Shown here: positions 1 to 9,208 of the stretch, piece after piece | Position numbering within the stretch: the first letter of the stretch is position 1 | How the letters are laid out: every line of letters starts with the position of its first letter | NCBI RefSeq assembly: GCF_012317045.1 | Contig: NZ_CP051154.1 | Coordinates: 2,232,001 to 2,296,000, forward strand | Direction of reading: 5' to 3' | Source: Leifsonia sp. PS1209 | GTDB lineage: Bacteria; Actinomycetota; Actinomycetes; Actinomycetales; Microbacteriaceae | DNA length: 64,000 nucleotides | Notes under the pieces: generated by a model | Seen by the model: only the letters and a program-made list of their open reading frames with translations | Told to the model about the DNA's origin: nothing | Database searches by the model: none | Made by a program: the position numbers and the translations under genes

Positions 1-632
1 TCCGCGTCTTCGGAGACGGTCGCGCCGTCTTCGGCGCCCTCGGCCTCCGCGTCGTGGTCGAGGAGGAGCGTCGTGCCGTCCTCGTCCTCGAAGCGCGTCT
101 GGTACTTGCGCGACGAGCCCGGCCAGAGCCGGTTCGTGACGACGACGGCCGCGCTGGCGAGTACAAGCACCACCCCGCCCGCCACGGCGACGCCCGGCCA
201 GAACTCGGCGGCGACCGTGTCGACCAGGCGTGCGATCGACGCGGACCCCGCGACGCCTGTGGCCGTGGTGATCGTCGCCGTCGAGGCGCGGAGGGCGTCC
301 GCCAGCGCGCTGATCGAGGAGATGAGCACGGAGGCGCCGAGCAGCAGCCCGAGCAGCGCGAGGACGATGCGGAACGCCGGACCGGCGATGGCCAGCGCGG
401 CCGCGAGGGCCAGCCCGGCCAGCGAGAGCGCGGTGAGCGCCGGCGCAGCCGCTGACCCGGGCACCGCGAGCGTCGTGGTGTGCTCCGCGACGTCGGTGAG
501 GTGCACCGTGAACCAGGTCTGCGTGGATGCGAGCAGGGCGAGGCCGCTGCCGACCAGCAGCGCCAGCAGCGTCAGGTACTTGGCCCTGCGGGAGACGGGA
601 CGCTCGACGACGGGCTCAGACTGCTCGCTCAC
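1..632 (-). CDS. Trp biosynthesis-associated membrane protein (3' end cut off by window)
   Basis: The gene starts at a GTG (632-630) inside the last codons of trpE, overlapping it by 17 nt, and runs off the low edge of the window, so about 210 codons are visible. The protein begins [12 protein letters not shown], has a hydrophobic segment at about residues 14-33, and then at least two more Ala/Leu-rich membrane stretches. The visible C-terminus is hydrophilic and acidic (RKYQTRFEDEDG, then an Asp/Glu/Ala-rich tail). This size, topology and position directly after trpE fit the actinobacterial Trp-operon membrane protein family, whose biochemical role is unknown. The overlap suggests translational coupling to trpE. 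I infer the family from context and layout rather than from a catalytic motif. Confidence 0.8.
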   Translation of the reverse strand, partial: MSEQSEPVVERPVSRRAKYLTLLALLVGSGLALLASTQTWFTVHLTDVAEHTTTLAVPGSAAAPALTALSLAGLALAAALAIAGPAFRIVLALLGLLLGASVLISSISALADALRASTATITTATGVAGSASIARLVDTVAAEFWPGVAVAGGVVLVLASAAVVVTNRLWPGSSRKYQTRFEDEDGTTLLLDHDAEAEGAEDGATVSEDA

Positions 633-2163
633 CGGTCACCCGCCTCATCGCGTTCGCCACGGCGACCGCGCGCAGCGGGGCAGCCGCCTTGTTCTGCGAC
701 TCCTCGAACTCGCTCTGCGGCACGGAGTCCGCCACCAGGCCGCCTCCGGCCTGCACGCGGGCGACGCCGTCCATGATGGTCGCCGTGCGGATGGCGATGG
801 CGAGATCGGCGTCCCCGGAGAACCCGAAGTAGCCGATCACGCCGCCGTACACACCGCGCTGCGCCGGTTCCAGCTCGTCGATGATCTCCAGCGCCCTCGG
901 CTTCGGGGCGCCGGAGAGGGTGCCGGCCGGGAAGGTGGCGCGGAACACATCCACCGCCGTCTTGTCCGGCAGCACGTCGCCCTCGACGCTCGACACGATG
1001 TGCATGATGTGGCTGAACCGCTCGACGCGCATGAACTCCGTCACCTCGACGGAACCGGCCGCACAGACCTTGAGCAAGTCGTTGCGGGCCAGGTCGACCA
1101 GCATCAGGTGCTCGGCGCGCTCCTTGTCGTCGGCGAGCAGCGAGGTCTCCAGGTCGAGGTCCTCCTCCGGCGAGGCTCCGCGCGGTCGGGACCCGGCGAT
1201 GGGATGCGTGAACGCGCGCCCATCCTGCACCTTGACCAGCGCCTCCGGGGACGACCCGACGATGGAGTACTCCCCGCCGTCCGGCCGTTCGAGCGCCAGG
1301 AGGTACATGTACGGGCTCGGGTTGAGCGAGCGCAGCACGCGGTACACGTCGAGCGGCGCGGCCTCGCAGTCCAGCTCGAAGCGCTGGGAGATGACCACCT
1401 GGAAGATGTCGCCGTCGACGATCCGCTCTTTCGCGGTCACCACGGCGGCCAGGAAGTCGTCCTTCGCCGTGCGCGACACCGGATGCGCGGGCGTGCCCAG
1501 GTCGACCTGGGCGAGCCACGCCTCCGACGGCCGGGCGAGACCGGCCTGCATCGCGTCGAGCCGCTGCTGGGCGGCCTCCCACATCGTGTCCGCGTCGTCG
1601 ACGCCGTCGTTGAGCACGGTGGCGATCAGCTGCACGGTGCCGTACCGGTGGTCGATCACGACCAGGTCGGAGCAGAACGCGAGGGCCTGACCGGGCATGT
1701 CGTAGTCCGCGGGCGGCTGGTGCGGCAGCCGCTCGATCTGGCGGATCGCCTCCCAGCCGATGAAGCCGACCAGTCCCCCGGTCAGCGGGGGCAGGCCGGG
1801 GATGCGCGGCGTCTGCCACCGCGCGTACAGCGCGGCGAGGGCTTCCAGCGGCGGCAGGTCGGCGGTGGAGCCGATGGCCCGCTCCGCCGGGATGCCGTAG
1901 TCGAGCCAGCGGACCGCATCCCCCTGCTGGGTGAGCACGCCGAACGAGGAGACGCCGACGAACGAGAACCGCGACCAGATGCCGCCCTGCTCCGCCGATT
2001 CGAGCAGAAAGGTGCCAGGGCGTCCGTCCGCGAGCTTGCGGTAGATGCCGACAGGGGTCTCTCCGTCCGCGAACAGCTCGCGCACGACCGGGACGACCCT
2101 GTGGTCGTCGAGCAGCCGCGCGAACGCGTCGCGGGTGGTGGAGCTGGTGACGGTGTCGATCAC
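616..2163 (-). CDS. trpE: Anthranilate synthase component I
   Basis: Makes anthranilate from chorismate with glutamine- or ammonia-derived nitrogen, the first committed step to tryptophan. I place the start at the GTG at 2163-2161, whose GTGA overlaps the hisI stop, giving 515 aa, the usual size for the family; the frame stays open upstream, but that part is antisense-like shadow of hisI. The feedback-site motif LLES lies at residues 53-56. The chorismate-binding domain is recognisable in the C-terminal half: [33 protein letters not shown] and [10 protein letters not shown]. It is coupled to hisI upstream and to the membrane protein downstream; the trpG partner and the other trp genes are not in this window. 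An aminodeoxychorismate synthase (PabB) is less likely given the LLES element and neighbours. Confidence 0.95.
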   Translation of the reverse strand: MIDTVTSSTTRDAFARLLDDHRVVPVVRELFADGETPVGIYRKLADGRPGTFLLESAEQGGIWSRFSFVGVSSFGVLTQQGDAVRWLDYGIPAERAIGSTADLPPLEALAALYARWQTPRIPGLPPLTGGLVGFIGWEAIRQIERLPHQPPADYDMPGQALAFCSDLVVIDHRYGTVQLIATVLNDGVDDADTMWEAAQQRLDAMQAGLARPSEAWLAQVDLGTPAHPVSRTAKDDFLAAVVTAKERIVDGDIFQVVISQRFELDCEAAPLDVYRVLRSLNPSPYMYLLALERPDGGEYSIVGSSPEALVKVQDGRAFTHPIAGSRPRGASPEEDLDLETSLLADDKERAEHLMLVDLARNDLLKVCAAGSVEVTEFMRVERFSHIMHIVSSVEGDVLPDKTAVDVFRATFPAGTLSGAPKPRALEIIDELEPAQRGVYGGVIGYFGFSGDADLAIAIRTATIMDGVARVQAGGGLVADSVPQSEFEESQNKAAAPLRAVAVANAMRRVTGERAV

Positions 2164-2540
2164 GAATCCTCCGTGGGGCTCGCCTCGACGTGGCCGACCA
2201 CGGGTGTGAGCTGGTCGGCGTCGAAGCAGGTGCGGGTTCCAGTGTGGCAGGCGGCGCCGATCTGCTCGACAGTCACCAGCAGGGTGTCTCCGTCGCAGTC
2301 GAGCGCAGCGCCCTTGACGTACTGTGCGTGCCCGGACGTGTCCCCCTTGCGCCAGTACTCCTGGCGGGAGCGCGACCAGAAGGTGACGCGCCCCTCGGTG
2401 AGCGTGCGGCTGAGCGCCTCCGCGTCCATCCAGCCCATCATCAGGACCTCTTTGGTGTCCCACTGCTGGATGATCGCCGGGACCAGGCCGTCACCGTTGA
2501 AGGCGACGCGCTCGATGATGGCGGGGTCTGCTGCGGTCAT
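2160..2540 (-). CDS. hisI: Phosphoribosyl-AMP cyclohydrolase
   Basis: Third step of histidine synthesis: opens the adenine ring of phosphoribosyl-AMP. The 126-aa protein is the stand-alone cyclohydrolase, since the pyrophosphohydrolase is the separate hisE gene here. It carries the family signatures [29 protein letters not shown], the metal-binding stretch DCDGDTLLV and the conserved GAACHTG. The ATG at 2540 overlaps the hisF stop as ATGA, and its own stop overlaps the trpE GTG, so hisF-hisI-trpE look translationally coupled. No oddities seen. Confidence 0.96.
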   Translation of the reverse strand: MTAADPAIIERVAFNGDGLVPAIIQQWDTKEVLMMGWMDAEALSRTLTEGRVTFWSRSRQEYWRKGDTSGHAQYVKGAALDCDGDTLLVTVEQIGAACHTGTRTCFDADQLTPVVGHVEASPTEDS

Positions 2541-3301
2541 GCCCTGATCTCCAACCCGGCGCGGACGAGTTCGTCCTTCACATCGCCGATCGTCATCTCA
2601 CCGGAGTGGAACACGCTCGCGGCGAGTACCGCATCCGCCCCCGCCTCGATGGCTGGAACGAAGTCTGCGACCTTCCCAGCACCGCCGGAGGCGATGACGG
2701 GAACACTGCTGATGCCGCGCATCAACCGGATGAGTTCGGTGTCGAAGCCCTCCTTGGTGCCGTCGGCGTCGATCGAGTTGACCAGCAGCTCGCCGGCCCC
2801 CAGCCCGATCGCGCGCTCGGCCCACTCCAGGGCGTCGAGGTCGGTCTCCGTCCGGCCGCCGTGCGTGGTGACCACGAATCCGGATGCGGTCGCCGCCGAC
2901 CGCTTGACGTCGAGCGAGAGCACGAGCACCTGCGCGCCGAACCGGTCGGCGATCTCGGCCACCAGCTCGGGCCGGGCGATGGCGGCGGAGTTCACGCCCA
3001 CCTTGTCCGCCCCGCTGGCGAGCAGGCGGGAGACGTCCTCCGGGCTGCGCACGCCGCCGCCGACGGTGAGCGGGATGAAGACCTGCTCGGCCGTCGCGCG
3101 CACCACGTCGTAGGTGGTCGAACGGTTGTCGACCGTCGCCGTGACGTCGAGGAAGGTCAGCTCGTCCGCCCCCTGCTCGTAGTACCGGCGCGCGAGCGCG
3201 ACAGGATCGCCCGCGTCACGCAGGTTCTGGAAGTTGACGCCCTTGACGACGCGGCCGTCTGCCACATCGAGGCACGGGATGACCCGGACGGCGACGGACA
3301 T
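2537..3301 (-). CDS. hisF: Imidazole glycerol phosphate synthase, cyclase subunit
   Basis: Combines PRFAR with HisH-delivered ammonia to give imidazole glycerol phosphate and AICAR. The 254-aa (beta/alpha)8 barrel has the two catalytic aspartates of the family at D12 (VIPCLDV) and D131 (LSLDVKR), plus the phosphate-binding loops LTVGGGVRS and VIASGGAG. The start ATG shares one base with the hisG stop (TGATG). The partner hisH and hisA are not in the window, so the his genes are split in this genome. Confidence 0.97.
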   Translation of the reverse strand: MSVAVRVIPCLDVADGRVVKGVNFQNLRDAGDPVALARRYYEQGADELTFLDVTATVDNRSTTYDVVRATAEQVFIPLTVGGGVRSPEDVSRLLASGADKVGVNSAAIARPELVAEIADRFGAQVLVLSLDVKRSAATASGFVVTTHGGRTETDLDALEWAERAIGLGAGELLVNSIDADGTKEGFDTELIRLMRGISSVPVIASGGAGKVADFVPAIEAGADAVLAASVFHSGEMTIGDVKDELVRAGLEIRA

Positions 3302-4140
3302 CAGATCCGCGCAGCGTGGATCGACGTGACGAGGATGGCACGCGCTCCCAGCTCGTAGAGCGCATCCATGATGTGGTTGACCTGGTCGCGCTTGATCATC
3401 ACGCGCACGGCCAGCCAGTCCGGCTCCCCGAGCGGGGACACGGTCGGCGACTCGACGCCGGGCGTGAGGGCGACCGCCCTGTCGAGCAGCACGGCGGGCA
3501 GGTTGTAGTCGATGAGCACGTACTGGCGGGCGACCATGACGCCCTGCAGCCTGCGCAGCAGCGTGTCGACGCCGGCCGCGGGCGACGCGGAGGAGATCAG
3601 CACGGCCTCCGACTCGAGGATGACCGGGCCGAAGATCTCCAGGCCCTGCTTGCGCAGCGTCGTGCCGGTCTCGACCACGTCGGCCACCGCGTCAGCGACG
3701 CCGAGACGCACGGCGGACTCCACGGCGCCGTCGAGCTTGATGAGGGTGGAGGCGATCCCGTTCTCGGCGAGGAACGCCCCGACGAGTCCCGGATAGCTGG
3801 TGGCGACGCGCTTGCCGTCGAGGTCGGCCAGCGCGGAGAACGAGCCGGTGGGGCCCGCGAACCGGAAGGTGGACGCTGCGAAGTCGAGCGAGGCGATCTC
3901 GCCGGCCGTGGAGCCCGAGTCGAGCAGCAGGTCACGGCCGGTGATGCCGACGTCGAGCGCGCCGGAGCCGACGTACGTCGCGATGTCGCGCGGGCGCAGG
4001 TAGAAGAACTCGACGTCGTTGCGGGCGTCGGTGACGATCAGCTCTTTGGGGTCGCGGCGGCCGACGTATCCGGCCTCGTGCAGCATCTGCGCCGCGGTCT
4101 CGGAGAGGGAGCCTTTGTTGGGAACGGCGATCTTCAGCAT
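3301..4140 (-). CDS. hisG: ATP phosphoribosyltransferase (long form)
   Basis: First and feedback-controlled step of histidine synthesis, joining ATP and PRPP. At 279 aa it is the long type with a C-terminal ACT-like regulatory domain (about residues 200-279, ending [20 protein letters not shown]), so no HisZ partner is needed. The N-terminus [14 protein letters not shown] and the segments [17 protein letters not shown] and [19 protein letters not shown] are typical of the catalytic domain and its PRPP site. It lies between hisE (48 nt upstream) and hisF. Confidence 0.97.
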   Translation of the reverse strand: MLKIAVPNKGSLSETAAQMLHEAGYVGRRDPKELIVTDARNDVEFFYLRPRDIATYVGSGALDVGITGRDLLLDSGSTAGEIASLDFAASTFRFAGPTGSFSALADLDGKRVATSYPGLVGAFLAENGIASTLIKLDGAVESAVRLGVADAVADVVETGTTLRKQGLEIFGPVILESEAVLISSASPAAGVDTLLRRLQGVMVARQYVLIDYNLPAVLLDRAVALTPGVESPTVSPLGEPDWLAVRVMIKRDQVNHIMDALYELGARAILVTSIHAARI

Positions 4141-4188
4141 GGGTGGTCTTTCGTGTACAGGGGGACGATCAGGACGCGGGTGTACCGG

Positions 4189-4455
4189 TCACAGATGTCG
4201 GTACACGTCCGCGGGGCTGAGGCCCTTCGCGATGAGCAGCACCTGGAGGTGGTAGAGCAGCTGCGAGATCTCCTCGGCCGTCTCTTCGTCCGACTGGTAT
4301 TCGGCGGCCATCCAGACCTCGGCCGCCTCCTCCACGATCTTCTTTCCGATGGCGTGCACGCCAGCATCCAGCTCACGAACCGTGCCGGAACCCTCCGGGC
4401 GGGTCGCGGCCTTCTCGCTGAGCTCGGCGAAGAGGTCGTCGAAGGTTTTCACCAC
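4189..4455 (-). CDS. hisE: Phosphoribosyl-ATP pyrophosphohydrolase
   Basis: Second step of histidine synthesis: hydrolyses phosphoribosyl-ATP to phosphoribosyl-AMP. This 88-aa all-alpha protein has the MazG-like metal-binding pattern [15 protein letters not shown] followed by [14 protein letters not shown]. The start is a pair of GTG codons (4455 or 4452); neither has a strong Shine-Dalgarno sequence. It heads the hisE-G-F-I-trpE run. Upstream (higher coordinates) begins the aromatic cluster, with only 9 nt separating it from the regulator gene, so read-through from that cluster is possible. Confidence 0.94.
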   Translation of the reverse strand: MVKTFDDLFAELSEKAATRPEGSGTVRELDAGVHAIGKKIVEEAAEVWMAAEYQSDEETAEEISQLLYHLQVLLIAKGLSPADVYRHL

Positions 4456-4464
4456 TACAGGCTA

Positions 4465-5325
4465 CTAGCTTGCGAACGGCCCGCCGGACATCGGCGGCGG
4501 AACGGCGACGGTCCGCTGGATGTCGAGCAGCCGATCGGCCGCGGACAGCAGTGCACTCCGGATGCGCGTGGTGCGCTCCACGTCGTCCTCCGGGGGCAGC
4601 AGCCCGGCTGAGAGCGACACGTTGATCGCGGCCACGACGGCGCCCGCGGGGTTGCGCACCGGCACCGCGATGGACCGCAGGCCGGGTTCCAGCTCCTGGT
4701 CGACGGACGCCCAGCCGTCCCGCGCGACGGCCAGGATCGCATCCAGGAGCGCCGCCGGATCCGTCGTGGTCCTGGGGGTCAGCTTCCGGAGGTCGCTGCG
4801 GGCGAGCACGGCGCCGATCTGTGTCTCGGTGAGCCCGGCGAGTAGCACGCGTCCCATCGAGGTCGCGTACGCGGGGAACCGGGTGCCGACCGCGATGGAG
4901 ACCGACATGATCCTGCGCGTGTGCACCCGGGCGACGTAGACGATGTCCGTGCCGTCGAGCACGGCCATCGAGACGCTCTCCCCCAGTTCGGCGGAGAGCT
5001 CCTCCAGCACCGGAGTGGCGAGCCGAGGGAGGGACTGGCCGGAGAGGTACGCGTATCCGAGTTCCAGGACCTTGGCCGTGAGCTGGAACTCGCGGCCGTC
5101 CGTGCGCAGGTAGCCGAGGTCGATCAGGGTCAGCAGGAAGCGCCGGGCCGCCGCGCGGCTCATCCCGGTCTTCCTGGCCACCTCGCTGAGCGTCATGGCC
5201 GGGTCGTCGGCGTCGAAGGCGCGGATGGCCGCGAGCCCGCGCGCGAGCGACTGCACGAAGTGGTCGTCGCCGACCTCCGCCGGCTTCGCGGACGGATCGT
5301 CCACTGACTTCTCCGCCTGCGCCAC
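4465..5325 (-). CDS. pcaR: IclR-family regulator of the pca genes (PcaR-like)
   Basis: A 286-aa IclR-type protein: a hydrophilic N-tail, then a winged-helix domain at about residues 24-90 (VQSLARGLAAIRAFD, TLSEVARKTGMSRAAARRFL), then the effector-binding domain (LATPVLEELSAELGESVSMAVLDG, AYATSMGRVLLAGL, GWASVDQELEPGLRSIAVPV). That last set is characteristic of PcaR/PcaU/CatR-type regulators that sense beta-ketoadipate or protocatechuate. It is the last gene of the pcaH-G-B-L-F-I-J run, 33 nt after pcaJ. I infer that it binds the paired sites at 7976-8014 and 14128-14164, but which of the two IclR proteins in the cluster does so cannot be told from sequence. Confidence 0.85.
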   Translation of the reverse strand: MAQAEKSVDDPSAKPAEVGDDHFVQSLARGLAAIRAFDADDPAMTLSEVARKTGMSRAAARRFLLTLIDLGYLRTDGREFQLTAKVLELGYAYLSGQSLPRLATPVLEELSAELGESVSMAVLDGTDIVYVARVHTRRIMSVSIAVGTRFPAYATSMGRVLLAGLTETQIGAVLARSDLRKLTPRTTTDPAALLDAILAVARDGWASVDQELEPGLRSIAVPVRNPAGAVVAAINVSLSAGLLPPEDDVERTTRIRSALLSAADRLLDIQRTVAVPPPMSGGPFAS

Positions 5326-5358
5326 TGGCTCCCCTTCCGTGCCCTGCGACGCCCCTGC

Positions 5359-6015
5359 TCAGGTCCCGGCGAGTCCGGGCGCGACGTCGAGCGGGACATC
5401 GAGCCTCGATTGTAGTTCAGTGACGGTCACGCCGAAGGTGTCGGTCACCGTGACCCGCCCGTCCGCCAGCTCGAACACGGCGACGTCGGTGTACACCCGG
5501 CTGACGCATCCGATGCCCGTGACCGGGTAGTCGCAGACGGGAACCAGCTTGCTCCTGCCGTCTTTGCCGAACAGGTTCATCATGATGAAGATCTGCTTGG
5601 CGCCGGTCGCCAGGTCCATCGCCCCTCCGACGGCCGGGATCGCGTCCGGCTCCCCGGTGTGCCAGTTGGCCAGGTCGCCCGAGGCGGACACCTGGAACGC
5701 GCCGAGCACGCACACGTCGAGGTGGCCGCCGCGCATGATCGCGAACGAGTCCGCGTGGTGGAAATACGACGCGCCGGGCAGCTCGGTCACCGGGATCTTG
5801 CCGGCGTTGATCAGGTCGTCGTCGATCTCCTCGCCGACCGCCTGGCGGCCCATGCCGAGCATCCCATTCTCGGTGTGCAGGATCACGTCCTGGCCTGGTG
5901 CGAAGTAGTCAGAGACGAGCGTGGGCTGGCCGATCCCGAGGTTCACGAACGATCCGGGCGGGATGTCGGCGGCCACGCGCTCGGCCAGCTCAGCCCTGGT
6001 CAGTGGTGCGTTCAC
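5359..6015 (-). CDS. pcaJ: 3-oxoadipate CoA-transferase, beta subunit
   Basis: With PcaI it moves CoA from succinyl-CoA to 3-oxoadipate, the next-to-last step of the beta-ketoadipate pathway. The 218-aa protein has the subunit-B catalytic motif HTENGMLGMG with the acyl-accepting glutamate at E49, the N-terminal FVNLGIGQPTLV, and the MDLATGAKQIFIMM region. Its ATG overlaps the pcaI stop by 4 nt (ATGA), as expected for two subunits made in equal amounts. Acetoacetate-type (ScoB) or other 3-oxoacid CoA-transferases are close relatives; the pca context decides. Confidence 0.93.
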   Translation of the reverse strand: MNAPLTRAELAERVAADIPPGSFVNLGIGQPTLVSDYFAPGQDVILHTENGMLGMGRQAVGEEIDDDLINAGKIPVTELPGASYFHHADSFAIMRGGHLDVCVLGAFQVSASGDLANWHTGEPDAIPAVGGAMDLATGAKQIFIMMNLFGKDGRSKLVPVCDYPVTGIGCVSRVYTDVAVFELADGRVTVTDTFGVTVTELQSRLDVPLDVAPGLAGT

Positions 6016-6680
6016 AGCGACTCCTTCAGGTCGACCACGATGTTGACGAAGATGCTCGGGGTGACCACGGTCTCCGGATCGATGGCGCCGGTCGGCACGA
6101 CGCCGCCGACCTGGGCGATCGTGGTCGCCGCCGCGGTCGCCATGATCGGGCCGAAGTTCCTGGCCGTCTTGCGGTAGACGAGGTTGCCCTGCCGATCGGC
6201 CGTGCGCGCGGTGATGAGCGCGACGTCGCCGTGGATGGGCAGCTCGAACACCTGGCCGACGCCGCCGAGCATCCTGGTCTCCTTGCCGTCGGCGAGGCTG
6301 GTGCCGTAGCCGGTCGGTGTGAAGAAGCCGCCGATGCCCGCACCCGCCGCCCGGATGCGCTCGGCGAGGTTGCCCTGTGGGACGAGTTCCAGCTCGATCC
6401 TGCCCGCGCGGTACTCCTCGTCGAAGCGGTGCGAGTCGGACTGGCGGGGGAAGGAGCAGATGATCTTCCGCACCCGGCGCGCCCCGATCAGCGCGGCGAG
6501 ACCTTCGTCGCCGTTACCCGCGTTGTTGTTGACGACCGTCAGGTCGGTCGCACCGTGTTCGAGGAGCGCGTCGATCAGCTCGACCGGCTGCCCGGCCTTG
6601 CCGAAGCCGCCGATGAGCACCGTCGCGCCGTCCTGGATGCACGACACGGCCTCCAGCGCGCTGTCGGTGATGGTGGTCAT
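6012..6680 (-). CDS. pcaI: 3-oxoadipate CoA-transferase, alpha subunit
   Basis: Partner of PcaJ. I start it at the ATG at 6680 (MTTITDSALE), giving 222 aa, the standard size; the frame is open further upstream but that part only mirrors pcaF. The glycine-rich CoA-binding motif GGFGKAG lies at residues 24-30, followed by LTVVNNNAGNGDEGLAALI and GGFFTPTGYGT. The ATG overlaps the pcaF stop as ATGA. The pcaF-I-J trio therefore looks like one coupled unit. Confidence 0.93.
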   Translation of the reverse strand: MTTITDSALEAVSCIQDGATVLIGGFGKAGQPVELIDALLEHGATDLTVVNNNAGNGDEGLAALIGARRVRKIICSFPRQSDSHRFDEEYRAGRIELELVPQGNLAERIRAAGAGIGGFFTPTGYGTSLADGKETRMLGGVGQVFELPIHGDVALITARTADRQGNLVYRKTARNFGPIMATAAATTIAQVGGVVPTGAIDPETVVTPSIFVNIVVDLKESL

Positions 6681-7942
6681 GCTGCGTCTCCCGGCGTGGT
6701 GCTGACGGCGGTGGTGCTGACTGCGGTGGTGCTGACGGCTGTTCCGCTCACGTTCTCGAGCACGATCGCGAGTCCCTGGCCGACGCCGATGCACAGGGCC
6801 GCGACGCCCCAGCGCTGGTTCTCGGCGACCAGCCGCGCGGCGAGCGTCCCGAGCAGACGGGTGCCCGTCGCGCCGAGCGGGTGGCCGATGGCGATGGCGC
6901 CGCCCCAGGCGTTGACGATGGCGAGTTCGATGGGCCACGCGTCCAGGCAGGCGAGCGACTGCGCGGCGAACGCCTCGTTCAGCTCGACGGCGCCCACCTC
7001 CGCCCAGGTGATGCCCGCGCGCTTCAACGCACGGTTCGCCGCCTCGACGGGAGCGAAGCCGAACAGCTGCGGTTCGTTCGCCCACGCTCCTCGCCCGGCG
7101 ACGCGCGCGAGCGGTGCCCGGCCGAGCCGGTCGGCCGCGGCCTCCGAGCCGACGAGCAGTGCGCCTGCTCCGTCGGTGAGCGGAGACGCGTTGCCCGCCG
7201 TCACCGTGCCGCCCTCCGCGGTGTCCCCCGCCGGCCGGAACACCGTCTTCAGCCCGGCGAGCACCTCGACCGTGCTCCCCGGCCGGATGCTCTCGTCGCG
7301 TTCCAGCGCGATCCCGTCCATCCCGAGCACCTGGTCGTCGTATCGTCCTGCGCGCCAGGCGGCGTCCGCAAGCCGGTGCGAGCGCGCGGCGAACGCGTCC
7401 TGCCGCTCGCGCGTCACACCGCACTTCTCGCGCAGGATCTCCGTGGCCTCGCCGAGCGAAACCGTCCACTCCGCCGGCATGGCCGGGTTCACCAGCCGCC
7501 AGCCGAGCGTGGTGGAGGCGAGGCCCAGGTCGCCCGCGGGATACGGGCGCTCGGTCTTCGGCAGCACCCACGGCGCACGCGTCATCGACTCGACGCCGCC
7601 GACGACGAGCAGGTCGACGTCGCCCACCTCGATCTCCCTGCTCGCCATCATCGCCGCGTCGAGCGACGAGCCGCAGAGCCGGTTGACCGTCGTGCCGGGG
7701 ATGCTCGTGGGCAGCCCGGCGAGCAGGGTCGCCATCCTCGCCACGTTGCGGTTCTCCTCGCCGGCGCCGTTCGCGTTGCCGAACACGACGCCGTCGATCC
7801 GCTCCGGGTCGAGAGCCGGGCTCCGCTCGACGATCCCGGAGACCACCGCCGCGGCCAGGTCGTCCGGCCTGATCGCGGCGAGCCCGCCGCCGAACCGGCC
7901 GAACGGCGTCCGCACCGCGTCGTAGAGGTATGCGTGCTGCAC
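6677..7942 (-). CDS. pcaF: 3-oxoadipyl-CoA thiolase
   Basis: Last step of the pathway: splits 3-oxoadipyl-CoA into acetyl-CoA and succinyl-CoA. Two GTG starts compete. The one at 7957 would place the ribosome binding site AAGGAG inside the gene, while the one at 7942 lies 6 nt after that AAGGAG and gives the usual N-terminus (VQHAYLYDAVRTPFGRFGG), so I choose 7942 (421 aa). Catalytic residues are Cys90 (NRLCGSS), His354 (GHPLGATG) and Cys384 (CIGVGQG). After the normal end (IVLENVSGT) the protein carries a tail of AVSTT repeated three times, from a 15-bp tandem repeat at 6696-6740. That tail is not part of the thiolase fold. Confidence 0.94.
   Translation of the reverse strand: MQHAYLYDAVRTPFGRFGGGLAAIRPDDLAAAVVSGIVERSPALDPERIDGVVFGNANGAGEENRNVARMATLLAGLPTSIPGTTVNRLCGSSLDAAMMASREIEVGDVDLLVVGGVESMTRAPWVLPKTERPYPAGDLGLASTTLGWRLVNPAMPAEWTVSLGEATEILREKCGVTRERQDAFAARSHRLADAAWRAGRYDDQVLGMDGIALERDESIRPGSTVEVLAGLKTVFRPAGDTAEGGTVTAGNASPLTDGAGALLVGSEAAADRLGRAPLARVAGRGAWANEPQLFGFAPVEAANRALKRAGITWAEVGAVELNEAFAAQSLACLDAWPIELAIVNAWGGAIAIGHPLGATGTRLLGTLAARLVAENQRWGVAALCIGVGQGLAIVLENVSGTAVSTTAVSTTAVSTTPGDAA
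6696..6740. repeat. 15-bp tandem repeat, three copies, in the 3' end of pcaF
   Basis: Copies lie at 6696-6710, 6711-6725 and 6726-6740; copies 2 and 3 each differ from copy 1 by one base. Being a multiple of three, the array keeps frame and encodes AVSTT three times at the PcaF C-terminus, after the last conserved thiolase residues. Copy number could vary by slippage without breaking the gene. Confidence 0.9.
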
Positions 7943-7975
7943 CGGGGTCTCCTTCACTGCGTGTTGCTGCGCGCC

Positions 7976-8014
7976 ATGTTCGCTGTGCGTACAGGCGTGC
8001 GTCTGGTGAACATC
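7976..8014. promoter_or_regulatory. Candidate IclR operator / internal promoter region upstream of pcaFIJ-pcaR
   Basis: The gap between the pcaL stop (8015) and pcaF contains ATGTTCGC (7976-7983) facing GTGAACAT (8006-8013), an inverted repeat with one mismatch. Measured on the plus strand, GTTC (7978-7981) and GAAC (8008-8011) span 34 bp. A site with the same span and 27 of 37 identical bases lies at 14128-14164 in the other regulated gap of the cluster. IclR-type activators of pca genes bind such repeated or dyad sites. I infer a separately regulated pcaF-I-J-R transcript here; the -10 and -35 boxes are not clear. Confidence 0.6.
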
Positions 8015-9208
8015 CTACCGCGCGCTGTCGGACGCCAGGATGCCGCGGGCGATGGAGAACGCGTGATTGGCCGCGGGGACGCCGCAGTACACGGCGCTCT
8101 GCATGATCACCTCGCGGATCTCGGCGACGGTCAGCCCGTTCCGCAGCGCAGCGTGCAGGTGCAGCTCGAACTCCTCCCAGTGCCCGCCCGCGATCAGCGC
8201 CGTGAGGGTGATGGCGCTGCGCATCGTGCGCGGCAGGCCGGGCCTGGTCCAGATCGAACCCCAGGCGTACCGGGTGATCAGCTCCTGGAAGTCCTCGTCC
8301 ACCGCTCCGGCGCTGCGCGCGGTGGCCCGGTCGACGTGCTCGGCGCCGAGCACCTGGCGGCGCACGCGCATCCCGGCCCCGTAGCTGTCGCTGACCGCGC
8401 TGTCGGCAGCCCGCGCGAAGTGCCGCATCAGGATCTCGGCCACGCGCTCGGGCCGCTCGGCCGACGCGAGATGCCCGGCACCCGGCACCCACTCGGCGGA
8501 GCCCGCAGCGACACCGCTGGCCACGATCCACGCGTCCTCACCGGTCACGACCCCGTCGTGCTCCCCCGCGATCGCCACCACCGGCACCGGGATGCGCGGC
8601 AGCTCGTCCACCAGGTCGGCTTCCGCCAGCGCGTCGCAGCACGCAGCGTATCCGTCCTTGTCCGCATCGGACAGCGAGTGCAGCAGGCGGCTGGACACCT
8701 CGGGCTCCCGTTCCAGGAAGCCGGGCGCGAACCAGCGTTGTGCCGACCCGGCCAGCATGGTCGGCGTGCCCTGCGCACGCACCGTCTCCGCCCGCGCCCG
8801 CCACGCGCCCGGTTCGCCGATCCTCGCGCCGGAGCAGACGAGTCCGATCCCGGAGAACAGGGCGGGCGCATCCAGGGCCAGGCGCAGCGTCGTGATGCCG
8901 CCGAGCGACACCCCCGCGGCGAACAGCGCGCCGTCACCGAGGTCGCCGGCGGCACGCGCCGCGTCGAGCGTCGCCCGCACACCGAAGGCGAGTTCGGCCA
9001 GCGTGAACGGCGCATCCGGCCGGGGACTGCGCCCGTGACCGGGCAGATCCCAGCCGATCACGGTGTAGCGTTCGGCCAGGTACGGCACGGCCGGCGCCCA
9101 GACGGCGCTGACCGACGTTCCGAGCGACGGCCCGAGCACCAGCACGGGCGTGGCGGGGTCACCTGCCCGCTGTGCGAGGGCGGTGAGGACGATGGTGGGA
9201 ACGCTCAT
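8015..9208 (-). CDS. pcaL: PcaL: fused 3-oxoadipate enol-lactonase and 4-carboxymuconolactone decarboxylase
   Basis: One 397-aa protein carries two successive pathway steps. Residues 1 to about 262 are an alpha/beta hydrolase (PcaD) with the nucleophile elbow AAGVSLGGI (Ser101), a GWDLPGHGRS motif and a late GAGHLASAERPERV holding the catalytic His. Residues about 275-397 are a carboxymuconolactone decarboxylase (PcaC): MRVRRQVLGAEHVDRA, RYAWGSIWTRPGL, ALIAGGHWEEFELHLHAALRNG and QSAVYCGVPAANHA. This fusion is known from actinobacteria (Rhodococcus, Streptomyces) and allows channelling of the unstable lactone. The ATG overlaps the pcaB stop by 4 nt. Confidence 0.95.
   Translation of the reverse strand: MSVPTIVLTALAQRAGDPATPVLVLGPSLGTSVSAVWAPAVPYLAERYTVIGWDLPGHGRSPRPDAPFTLAELAFGVRATLDAARAAGDLGDGALFAAGVSLGGITTLRLALDAPALFSGIGLVCSGARIGEPGAWRARAETVRAQGTPTMLAGSAQRWFAPGFLEREPEVSSRLLHSLSDADKDGYAACCDALAEADLVDELPRIPVPVVAIAGEHDGVVTGEDAWIVASGVAAGSAEWVPGAGHLASAERPERVAEILMRHFARAADSAVSDSYGAGMRVRRQVLGAEHVDRATARSAGAVDEDFQELITRYAWGSIWTRPGLPRTMRSAITLTALIAGGHWEEFELHLHAALRNGLTVAEIREVIMQSAVYCGVPAANHAFSIARGILASDSAR

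Noticed and set aside
73..2547. Long open frame on the plus strand antisense to trpE/hisI
   Set aside because: Typical of G/C-rich DNA; the minus-strand frames encode clear TrpE and HisI motifs, while this one reads as Arg/Ala/Pro/Gly-rich nonsense with no motifs.
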